A DNA stretch of 64,000 nt from positions 935-64,934 of the forward strand of contig NZ_QPMK01000015.1 of assembly GCF_003344785.1 (NCBI RefSeq). The letters run 5' to 3'. This stretch comes from Thalassococcus profundi. GTDB lineage: Bacteria; Pseudomonadota; Alphaproteobacteria; Rhodobacterales; Rhodobacteraceae. Positions 11,501 to 23,500 of the stretch are shown here, piece by piece. The notes under the pieces are model-generated. The model was not told the DNA's origin, made no database searches, and saw only the letters and a list, made by a program, of their open reading frames with translations. The position numbers and the translations under genes are program-made. Within the stretch, counting starts at the first letter, position 1, and every line of letters begins with the position of its first letter.

Positions 11501-14500
11501 GTCGAATGTCGTGAACCAGACCCGTGCGCCCACGGATGCGGAAAAACTGCTGGCGCCGCTTGCGGTCTTCGACGTCACCGGGGAAATCTTCGCGCGGCTC
11601 TTCGCCTTCCTCAAGATCGACCTGGGCCTCTTCGAGATCGACAAGGAATTCGACTTGGTCGATCCGATCACCATCCTCGACTTCGCGATCGACTTCTACC
11701 GCCCGCCAGTCGTGGCCTCCGAGGCCGGAAACGGCGATCTGATCATCAACATCGGCGACTTCTCCGAGCAGCGGCTGATGGGCGACACGTCGGATGGCGA
11801 CGAGGTTGTCTACCTCGAAAAGCAGGGCGGCCTCGACGGCGACGGCAACTACACCGTGCTGGTCTACACCGACCCCAACGGCTTTGGCGCGGACAGCCCG
11901 ACGAATGCCAACAAATCTTCCTTTGCCTTCAAGGTCGCGGCGGGCGCCTCGCTCATCGTGCGGGGCGGCGCGGGCAACGATGAGATCAATTTCATCGGCT
12001 TCGACGGTGACGAGGTGCTGTTCGATGTCGAGGGCGGAATCGGTAACGATATCATTAGCTTCACCGGTGGCGGATCGGGGTCCAACACGACGTTCAACCG
12101 CCTGATCGGGGGACTGGGGGACGACACGATCACCGGTTCCGGCGGGCGTGACCTGATCGAGGGCGGCGCGGGCAACGACGACCTCTCGGGCGGTCTGGGC
12201 GAAGACCTCGTGATCGGCGACCAGGTCAATGTCTTCCCCGGCGTGCTCAAGGTCGACCTGCTGGGCAACGCGGGCCGCGATACCGTGTCCGGCGGTGACG
12301 GCGACGACATCGTGATCGGCGGCGGCGGGCAGGATTCCGTCCTGGGCGGTGCTGGCAACGACCTGATCCTGGCGGACGGAGGCGAGATCCGATTTGTTGA
12401 TCCGCTGGGGCAGATGATCCTGTCGAACGTCCTGGCCCTGCACGAGGGCGGCGTCCAGAAGACCGACAAGCTCAACGAGGGCGAAAGGGACACAATCGAC
12501 GCGGGCAGCGGCAACGACGTGGTCTTTGCCTCGGGCGGCGACGACTCGATTGTCGCCGGTGCCGGTGCGGACGCCGTGTTCGGCGGCGCGGGCTTCGACA
12601 CGATCCAGGGCGATGCGGGCGCCGATCTGCTGCTTGGCGACATCGGCAGCATCCTGGAATCGCTGCTCGACACGCCCGCCTCGGATCTGCTGAGCAATAT
12701 GAGTGCGCTCGACAACCTGAGCGACATCGTGCAGCTGGCCAGCCGCATCGCGCTGGCCTCGGGCGGCGCCGGAGATGTGATCTTTGGCGGCGACGACGAC
12801 GACCTGATCTTCGCACAGGAAGGCAATGACGACGTCGAAGCCGGCGAAGGCGACGACCTGGTCTACCTCGGCGCAGGCTCCGACACCGCCTTGGGCGGCA
12901 TGGGCAACGACACGCTGCTGGGCGAAGGGCAGGGCGACCTGATCCGTGGCGGCGACGGCAACGACGTGCTGAACGGCGGAACCGGGGCGGACACCGCCTT
13001 TGGCGACGGCGGCGAGGACGTGCTGATCTCGGCGCAGGGCACCGACGAAGTGAACGGCGGCGAAGGCGGCGACACCTACCGCGTCAACCTCTCCGGCGGC
13101 ACCACCCAGTCGCTGATCGAGATCAGCGACGGCGGCACCAACGACCAAGACGTGGACGTGCTTGAGGTCAACGGCACCGACCGCGCTGACCGCATCCTGC
13201 TGCGCAGCGACTCCTCGGGCAACAACGCCTTCATCGCCAACCTAAACGGCGATTTCAACGCCGAGCGGATCAACTACGACAAAACGCTGGAGCGGATCAT
13301 CGTGTCGGGCGGGGCGGGCGATGATATCTTCGCCTCGGACGACACCTCGGCCGAGATCACCATCTACGGTGACAGCGGCGACGACAGTTTCCAGATCGGT
13401 CAGCTGTTCCGCGAGGCGCGTAACGTCAACGACGACCTCAACGGCATTCCCACCGGCATCGCCGAAGAGGATTTCTTCGTCACCATCGAGGTCACGCGCG
13501 GCTGGCTGTCGAACGGGATCTCCTTCCCGATGACGATCAACGGCGGCGTCGGCAACGACAACTTCACCGTCTACCACAACAAGGCGGTGCTGACCCTTAA
13601 CGGCGACGCCGGCGACGACATCTTCGAAGTGCGCGCCTTTGCGCTCGTGGGCAGCCAGGAACCCGAGCGCGAGCGCACCGACCTGACCGGCGGCGACGGT
13701 GCTGACACGGTCCGCTACGCGGTCAACGCGCCGGTGAACATCAACGGCGGCGACGGGTTCGACACTCTGATCGTGATTGGCACCGAATTCGGCGACGATT
13801 TCGTCATCACCGAAGACGGCGTCTTTGGTGCGGGCCTCAACGTCAATTTCGTCAATATCGAAAGCCTGCGCATCGACGGGGCCGAGGGCGACGATCGGTT
13901 CTTCCTGCAATCCACCAAGGAAACTGTGCTGACCGAGCTCTTCGGCGGTCTGGGCAACGACACGTTCTTCACCTCCGGCGACACGCCGCCCGTGGTCTCG
14001 AACGATTTCCGCGGCCATTCCGGGATCATCACCCACGACATGACGGCGGGCGGCGATGCCCGGTACGACGGGCAGAAAGTGTTCGGCATCTCGGCCAACG
14101 TGGCCGACGACGACACGCCTTTCGTCATCCTGACCGAAACCCAGGGCTCCACCCTCGTGACCGAGGGCGACGCCACCGGCGACACCTATACCGTGACGCT
14201 GACCCGCGCCCCCACCCGCGACGTGTTCGTCACCATCGGTGCGCCGCTGCCCAGCCCCAGCGCCCGCGAACAGGGCATCTATGCCTTCCGCGTCGACAGC
14301 GCCCATCCGGATGCCAGCACCCGGATAGACGGATCGTCGGTTGTGCTGAAATTCACCGCGGCGAACTGGCAGACCGCGCAGGAGGTGCAGGTCATCGCGT
14401 CGGGCGTGATGAACGACTATCCCGGCGGGCTCTTCACCCGCCAGGACCTGGCGGGCGACACCTTCGCGGACCCCGAACCGTTCGATTTCGACGACTCCGC

Positions 14501-17500
14501 GTTCGAAGGTCAGCAGAACGCGGTGATCACACACATCTTCTCGTCCGGCGAGACGATCCAGCGCACCGGCACCGACCTTGTTTCGGTCGACAACGGCGCG
14601 ACCCCGTCGATCACGATCAACAGCCTTGGCCTGTCCGATGTAGACGACCTTCTGGGCCGCACGATCAGCATCGTCGAAGGTCCGGGCTTCGGTGACTTCC
14701 GCTTTGTCACCGGCGTGACCGACAATGGCGCGACCTATACGCTCGACCTCAGTGCGCCGTGGGCGGATGGTGACGTGCCGGTCGCGGGCAGCGCGGACAC
14801 CGTGTTCAACATTCGCATAGACGATGCCATCACCGGCACGCACGACAGCTCGACCGAGAGCAAGGCCGAGGAAATCTTCGACGATCGCACCGTGTTCACC
14901 GGCACAGCCGCCTCGGGCGGTCTGATCGACTTCGAAGCCACCTACGGCAACCTCTCGGGCGCGACGCTGCAAATCATCGGCGGCACAGGTGCGGGGCAGG
15001 AACTGCTGATCCTCGACACCGACGGGGCAGAGCTGACGCTGAACGGCATCTGGTCCATTGATCCGGACTCGGACTCCGTCTTCCGCATCGCGCGTTACGA
15101 CGGGCTCAACAGCCAGGTCGTCGAAGTTCTGATCGAGGACAACGATCAGCCCGGCCTGATCATCGACCAGACTGACGAGCTGGATGCGCCCGGCGCCGTC
15201 AACGGCAGCGACGAGAATGATACGCTGACCGCGGTGATCGAAGGCGCCGACGGCAACCAGACCGGCGAAGGCGACGTGCTGACGCTGTCGCTGAGCCAGG
15301 CACTGGCCGCGGGCCAGGAGCTGACGTTGGAGCTCGATTACGACGCGTCGCAGGTCAAGGTCGTGGCCTTGGGCGACGGCCCGGGCGGCGCGGCGCTGAC
15401 CTCATTGGACTACGACAGCGGCACGCTGTCCCACCAGGTCGAGGTCTGGGCGGTGAACGACGTGCTGCGTGAAGGTGCACATACTGCCAAGATCGACTTC
15501 TCCTTCACCGATTTCACCAATATCGCCGCGGCATTCAGCTCCACCGACACGCTGGCCCTACAGATCGACGGCACCAATCCGCAAAGCTCCGTCGGGCTGA
15601 CGTTCGAGCCGACCTCGATCACGTCCGTCCATCTCGACGGCGCTCTTCTGACCGAGGGCGTGGAGTACGAGCTGATCGAGGGGACCAACCAGCTCCTTTT
15701 CATCGACGGCGACGACATCGTCGAGGTCTCGGGCCTGGTCGAGATCGAATACGATTACGCGCAGATCACCTATCAGGACGCCTTCGGCGGCAGCGTGCTG
15801 GTTCGGATCGCCGATGACGACGCGCCGACCCTGTTGGTCCGCGAAAGCCAGGGCCGGACGGACGTGATCGAGGGCGGCGCCACCGATACCTACGAGATCC
15901 GCCTGACCTCGGCCCCGACCAGCGGCGATGTCACGGTGAACCTCAGCGAGATCATCACCAAGACGACCAAGACCGGCGGCATCCGCTTCGACAACATCCA
16001 GGTCGAGATCACCGCCGCCGAGCGTGGCGGCGCGCCCCTGGCCATCAACAAGACGCAAGTGACCGACGACAGCGGCAATCTGGTCTTCGACGAGGCGGGC
16101 GCTCCGGTGATGGAATTCTCCATCACCTTCGACGACACGAACTGGGATCAGCCGGTCACCATCACGGTCGCCGCGGTGGACGACGCGGTCGTGGACGGCG
16201 ACGACACCCAGGTGTTCCGCCCCGGTCCCGCGACGCTGGCGGGCATCCTCGGCCCCGTGGTCACCAACGGTGCCGGCGGCAACGGATCGCTCTTCGGGCT
16301 GGCCGAACCGCTGATGCTGCCGGGCGAAATCAACGTCACCGCGTCGGTGGGCGACTTCGGCCCCGGCGACATCGACAATAGCATCGCGTCGCCCGCCCTG
16401 ACCGTCGACCGCGCCGACCTTACCGCCGAGGTGATGATCGACTTGCGCCTGCGCGACAACCCGGACGACCTCGATCCGGGCGAGGCGGGATATCCCGGCG
16501 CGGATGCGACCGACGAAGAGATCCTGGCGCTTGGCGGCAAGACGCTGGAAATCACCCGCGCCCCGGCGGCGCCGGGGGCCACCGACCAGTTCCGCCTGAT
16601 CACCGACGTGACGATCAACGTTGACGGCACGGTGACGCTGAGCCTCAATGCGCCTTACGACCTGTCGCCCTTCGGTCCCGACGAACTGAGCCAAAGCTTC
16701 GATCCGCAGGACGCGGTCACCGATCCGGGCAATGCCGGGTTCCCGGCGCCGGAGGATACGCCCGAAAGCGCACTGGACGACCTGGTCAACCGCTACGCGC
16801 TGACCTCGGAAAGCCTGAACTTCTTCGTCAACGAACTGGTCTCGGTCGATGTGCTTTTCGTCAAGGACGACGACAGCCCGGCGGACAGCGCCGGGACGCT
16901 GACCTCGAACCGGCTCTTCGGGCTGAACATGGGCCCCGACACCGTGATCGGCGAACGCGCGCGGCAGGGGGGCATCACCTTCGGCGAACTCGAGGTGCTA
17001 GATATCACCCTTGGCTCGGGCTACAACGATTTCGAGGTCAAGGGCACGCCGACGCGCTCTGACGGCTACGAGACCCGCACGATCATCCGCACCGGGACCG
17101 AAGTGCCGGTCGATCCGGTGCTGCTGGCTGGCAACCCGCTGATCGGGCAGCCGGTGGGCGATACCGTGACCGTGAACCTGCTGGCGTCGGACAGCGATCC
17201 GCTGCGTTCGGGCACGACCTTCAGCGTCGAAAATCCGAATTCCGGCAACGGCTTCGAAGTGCTCTTCGACATGGGCGCCGACCTGGGCGAGGCAGAGGAT
17301 ACCTTCCTTGGCCAGAAGCTGGTCATCACGATCGAGGCCGACGGGTCGGAACAGGTTATCGAGCGCTGGATCGTGGGCAGCGACGGCGATACGCTCCGGC
17401 TCGACGAGCCGCTGGTGCTCGACGGCTCCGCCACGGTTCTGGGCTGGGAGGTCATCGACCCCGCCGACGGCGCGCTGTCGGTCGATCTGCAAGGTGGTGA

Positions 17501-20500
17501 CGACGTGCTGACCGCCACCGGCGACAAGGGTCTGGTGGTCTTCGGCGGCACCGGTGCGGACACGATCACCACCGATGCGGGCGACGACATCGTCTTCGGC
17601 GACCTCGGGCGCGTGGATGTCTTCAACGCGCTGTCGTTCCTGCTGGATGGCGACACCGAACCGACGCCGGTGAATCTCTTCGGCGGTTTCGCATCCATCG
17701 TCACCCGCCTTGGCACAGCGCCCGATCCGATCCTGGGCTTCGTCGACGGCGGCTTTGCCGACCGCGACACGGTCGATACCGACCAGACCATCTTTCCTGT
17801 GGCGGACACGGCGGACGGCACGGTCTTCGACCCCTACACAACCGGCGATATCGGCCTGGCCGGGCTTTACATCGATATCAACGACGGCACCGGTTTCCGC
17901 GAGGATCCGCGGCTGATCCTGTCCAACACCGATGAGGTTCTGGACATCATCCCGCCGTTCACCGTGGACCTCGACGCCACCAGCAAGTTCCGCATCTCGA
18001 CCCTGCCCGAAGACCAGGCCGACGGGTTCAGCTGGCAGGCCGGGCTGATCCTCGCCATCGCGGGCGCGGGCGGCAACGACGTGATCTCGACCGGTGCGGG
18101 CGACGACACCGTCATGGGCGGCGAGGGCGATGACGACATCACGCTCGGCGCGGGGAACGACGTCGGCTTTGGCGATCTTGGCATGGTGCGCAACAGCTTC
18201 CTCGGCGGTGTCGGTCCGACCCCGACGACCCCCGGCGAGATCGTGCCGACCTACCTTGACGGCGTGTTCAGCATCCAGCTGGCGACCGGCGGCAACGACA
18301 CGATGTCCGGCGGTGCGGGCAACGACCTGCTGGTCGGCGGCGCGGGCGCGGACGACCTGTCCGGCGACGGCGGCGACGACATCATCCTCGGCGACGCAGG
18401 CTTTGCCGACTACACCGACGGCGTGCTGGGCGCGGTCGAGGCCTATCGCAGCGTCGGCGCCGCCGACGAGATCGCGGGCGGTTTCGGCAGCGACACGATC
18501 CTGGGCGGCCTTGGCGGCGACCGGATCGCCGGTGACGAGATCGTGCCCACGGGATCCGGTGCCGATGGCGGCGACCTGATCTTGGGCGATCACGGGCGGA
18601 TCGACTATGGCTTCGACGACGACGCGGCGCCGACGACCTCTTCGGTCGAACGGGTCCAAGGCGTGCTGGAACTGGCCGCTGGTGCCGACACGATCGACGG
18701 CAACGCGGGTGCCGACACGATCCTCGGCGGCTCTGAGACCGATCTGCTGCGCGGCGACGACGCCAGCGGCGCCTCGGGCGGCTTCGACCTTGGAGACCTG
18801 ATCTTCGGCGACACCGGCGAGATCGACTATGCGGTGACGGCAGGAGCGATTTCCCTGCTGACCCGCGTCGCCACCCGCGACGTGAGCAGCGCCACCGGCG
18901 CGGGCGACGTGATCGAAGGCAATGCCGCAAGCGACACGATCCTGGGCGGCATCGGCTCTGACATCCTGCGCGGCGACAAGGCCGCGGTTGTCGGCATTCT
19001 CGACGGCGACGACCGGATCCTGGGCGACAACGGCGAGGTGCTTTACGAGGCCGATGGCGTGACCATCGCCACGATGCAGAGCTTCGAGGATGGCCTGGGC
19101 GCCGCGGATGTCATCACCGGCAATGCCGGGGCTGACTGGATCGTCGGCGGCTATGGCGGCGACCTGATCCACGGCAACAACGAGGGTGACGACGAAACCG
19201 CGCTCGACGGGGCGGATGTGGTCCTGGGCGACAATGGCCAGATCCTTCTGTCCGCGGGTGCCTTCAGCGCGATCCGCAGCTTCGACACCGCCGAGCCGCT
19301 CTTTGCCGCCGACGACACCATCACCGGCGATGCCGGTGGGGATATCCTGGTGGGCGGTCTGGGCGCGGACCTGATCCGTGGCGATCACACCCTGGGCACC
19401 GACAGCGCCGAGGACGGCGGCGACGTGATCCTGGGCGACAACGGCGAGCTGGTCTGGAACACCGGCGGCTTTGACACGATCGTGCGCAGCTTTGCCTTCG
19501 AAGACGGCGCGCCGGGGGTCGAACGCGGCGGCAGCGACACGATTTCCGGCAATAGCGGCGACGACCTGGTCATCGGCGGCACGGCGGGCGATCTGGTCTT
19601 CGGCGGCACGCAGAACGACACGATGCTGGGCGATCACGGCTTTGCCGGGATCATCGGCGGCGCGGTGCAGTTCCTGTCGATCCGCGAAAATGCCAGCGGT
19701 GCCGACGACACCAACGGCTTCGGCGGCGACGACACGGTCTTCGGCGACGAGGGCGAGGATATCGTGGTCGGCGCCTTCGGATCGGACGTGCTCGATGGCG
19801 ACAACGTCGAAGGCCGCGACGATCCGCAGGGCGCGCTGGCGGGCCGTGATCTGGTGTTCGGCGACAATGCAGAGCTCGACCGCCGTGGCGTGGCCCTGGG
19901 CGACGTCACCGACCCGCGCTTTACCACGCTTCAGAATGGCCGGATCTACAGCGTCGATGCCGGGGCTCTGGCCACCGGCCACGCCATCGAAGGGCTGCTG
20001 CTGGTCACCGGAACGGCCTTCGCCAATCCCGACGGCAGCGCGGTCTGGCAGGATTTCGAGATCGAGCTGCTGGACCACGACCAGAACGGCGCGGACAACG
20101 GCCTTTTCGGCACCGACTACATCGCCGGCGGCGGCGCGCAGGACAGCCTTTTCGGGCAGCTGGGCGACGATACGATCCAGGGCGATGGCGGCGTGCAGGG
20201 CGTCTTCTCGCAAGCGGCCTACCTCGGCACGGCGGCGGTCGATACCGACCGCGCGTTGGCTGACGGACTCGCCAGCGACGGGGTCTACGCGGTGCGTAAC
20301 GGTGACGGCGTCCTGATGATCAACGCCGCATACGAGGCGGCAAGCGACGACGACGACTACATCGAGGGCAACGGCGGCAACGACGTGATCTTCGGCGGCC
20401 TGGGCCAGGATGACATCGTCGGCGACAACTCGTCGCTCTTCAGCCTCGATGCGACCGAACGCTATGGACTTGAAGTCGGCGGCGTCGATCTGGGCATCGG

Positions 20501-23500
20501 GTCCGACATGATCTTCGGCGGCTCCGGCCAGCGGATCGACCGCCACGAATACGTCGAAACCCCGTCCGGCGTGGCCGGAGAGGTGGTCGATATCCTGATC
20601 GCGGATCGCCATTCGCGCGACGCCGACATGGTGATGGGCGACAACGGCGACATCTACCGTATCCTCGGCGCGTCCGGTGAATACTTGTCCTTCGCCTATG
20701 ACGCGATGGACAACGTGGCGTCCGAGCATTACGGCGTGGGCGAGCTGTCGCGCGGCGGCGACCGTATCGTGATCCGCGGCGCGGCGCTGCTCGACTACAC
20801 GATGGGCGGCGACGCCTTCGGTCCGGCCAGCTACGGCATGGCGGACGAGGTCCACGCGGAAAGCGGCGACGATTCGGTCTACGGTCTGCTGGGCGACGAT
20901 TCGCTTTTCGGCGACAGCGACGACGACGACATCATCGGCGGCCAGGGCAACGACTGGATCTCGGGCGGCACCGGGCTCGACGGGGTGCTGGGCGGCGACG
21001 GCCGGATCTTCACCTCGCGCAACCTCGATGGCGGCGCCGATCCGCTGTCCGAGGCGATCTACGGCATAGATTACGTCGACACCAACCAGGTGATCTCGAC
21101 CCCCGGCAACATCCAGCAATCGACGATCCACCTGGCCGGATACCTCAAGAAGACCGTCGATCTGATTCCGTTCTTCCCGCAAAGCTCGGATGCCGTGCCG
21201 GGTCTCGTGGACCGGGTGAACAACTCGGCCGACGTCGACAACGACGACAACGACATCATCTTCGGCGGCCTGGGCAGCGACTCGCTGCACGGCGGTTTCG
21301 GCTCCGACGCGATTTCCGGGGCCGAGGCGATGCGGATGACCATGGGCGGCCTGCCGTTGCCCTACAGCTTCGACAATCCGGGCAACCCGGGCGACATCCT
21401 TGCCTATGGCACCGGCGTCGACGGGGAGGGCAACGCGCGGCCCAACGAATTCGCCGCCTATGACGAATTCAACCCGCGGCCCGAGGTCTGGATCGATCCG
21501 GTGACCTTCAGCTTCGTCGATCCGGGCACGCCGGGCGCGGTGCCTTTCGTGCTGAACTTCGATCCGGCGGACGGCGCGGCCACCGATCCGGTCAGCGGCG
21601 ACGGCCCGGCGGTGGCCTCGGACGGCGACGACGTGATCTTCGGAGACCTGGGCCATGACTGGCTGGTCGGCGGCACCGGGCGCGATCACCTCTGGGGCGG
21701 CTTCGGTGACGATCTGCTCAATGCCGACGACGACCACGACAGCGGCGGGGCGAACGACACGCCCGACACCGCCAACAGCTATGCGGACATCGCCTATGGT
21801 GGCGGCGGGCGGGACATCCTGATCGGCAACACCGGCGGCGACCGGCTGATCGACTGGGTGGGCGAGTTCAACTCCTACATCGTGCCCTTCGCGCCGTTCG
21901 GAGCCTTCACCATCAGCCGCAACGTCCAGCCGCAGATCTACGACTACCTCTACGACCTCTCCGAAGCCGATGGCGCCGACACCACCCGCGTGGCCGACGG
22001 CACGCCCGCGCGCAACGGCGAACCCTACGGCGAGATCGGCGCGGTCAAGCAGCAGGATGCCTTCTGGCAGGATCAGACCGGCGCACCGGACGATCCGCAG
22101 CCCGGCAACATCCCCGGCGGCAAACGCGACGTGATGGCGGCAGAGGATTTCGGCGGCGAGGATGCGCTGGTAGCCCTGGCCGCGGACAGCGGCACTTGGT
22201 CGACGTCCCAGGGCCGTGCCACCATCGCTCCCGAAGCGGTGGGACAGGATGGCGTGAGCGTCTATCACATCGCCGACTACCTGCCGACCTATTTCGAGCT
22301 GACGGCCAGCATCGCCGCGGAAAAGGATCGCTTCGGCTACGACGCCAACGGCTTCCTGATCTTCGACTATCACGGACCCGAGGATTTCAAGTTCGCGGGC
22401 ATCAATTCGGACATCAACAAGATCCAGATCGGCCACCGCGACGCCAGCGGCTGGCAGGTCGATGTCCAAGCCAACATGAAGCTGCGCGCGGACCAGTTCT
22501 ACGATGTGCTGGTCGCGGTGAACGGCACCACGGTCACGGCGCTGATCGACGGTCGACACACGCTGTCGCACACCTTTGCGGCGCGCGTGGTGGACGGCAT
22601 TCCGCAAGGTCTGAATGCCGGGCTCGTGGGCATCGGGGCTGACAATTCCCGCACCACGGTCGACAACCTGACCGTGCAGGTGCTGCCGCCGGACCTGACA
22701 TATGACCGCACCGAGGATTTCGAAGACGGCGCGGCAGAGGACTTCACCGGCGTCACGACCGGCGACTGGAGCGTCTTGAACGGCGCCTACCAGGTCGATG
22801 CCGGATCGGGTATCGCCCTGTCGACGATCGACCTGTCGGGCGAGGCGGGCTATGCCGCCGGCACCTTCTCGCTGGCCGACAGCGCCAAGGTGCGGATCGA
22901 AACAACGGTCAGCACCGACGGACCGGCCGGGGTCGTCTTCGACCTGGTGTCCTCCAGCCGGTTCAAGTTCGCGGTGCTCAATCCCGACGCGAACCGGATC
23001 GAGATCGGCCACTACGAAGGCAACGGCGCGTGGATCGTGGATCAGTCGGTCGCCGTTGCGGCCGGTATCGACGCCGGAACAGACTACACCCTGTCGGTAA
23101 TCCTTGCCGGGTCCAGCGTGTCCGTCAGCCTCGATGGCGTATTCTATGTCAGCCATGCTTTCAATGGCGTGAACGTCGACGGCGGAGCCGGGTTGATCGC
23201 CAATGGTGCGATGGCATCCTTCGAGGAGGTCTCGTTCGAAACCGACGACGCCCGCATCGCCACCGAGACGGTCGAGGCGCTGCGCGGCACCGCAATCGGC
23301 ACCGGTGCGGATGCACTGGAAATCGACGACGCCTATGCCCTGAAGGACGAGGCCATTCGCCGCCTAAGCCTGAGCCTTGGCCTGAGCGACAGCCAGGTGG
23401 CTGCGTTGCAGGGCATCGACCTTGCGATCGGCGACCTCGCGGACGCGACGCTCGCCACCTACCAGAGCGGGTCGATCACGCTCGATATCGACGCGGCGGG

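Noticed and set aside
12100-21850. CRISPR-like periodic DNA repeats
   Set aside because: The periodicity is protein-coding (GGxGxD), stays in frame, and has neither unique spacers nor cas genes.
16998-23156. A very long open frame antisense to the giant gene (about 2050 codons)
   Set aside because: It is an artefact of GC-rich RTX DNA: repeated GGC/GAC codons give stop-free complements. The product is Arg/Ala/Asp-rich with no family motif and no ribosome binding site.
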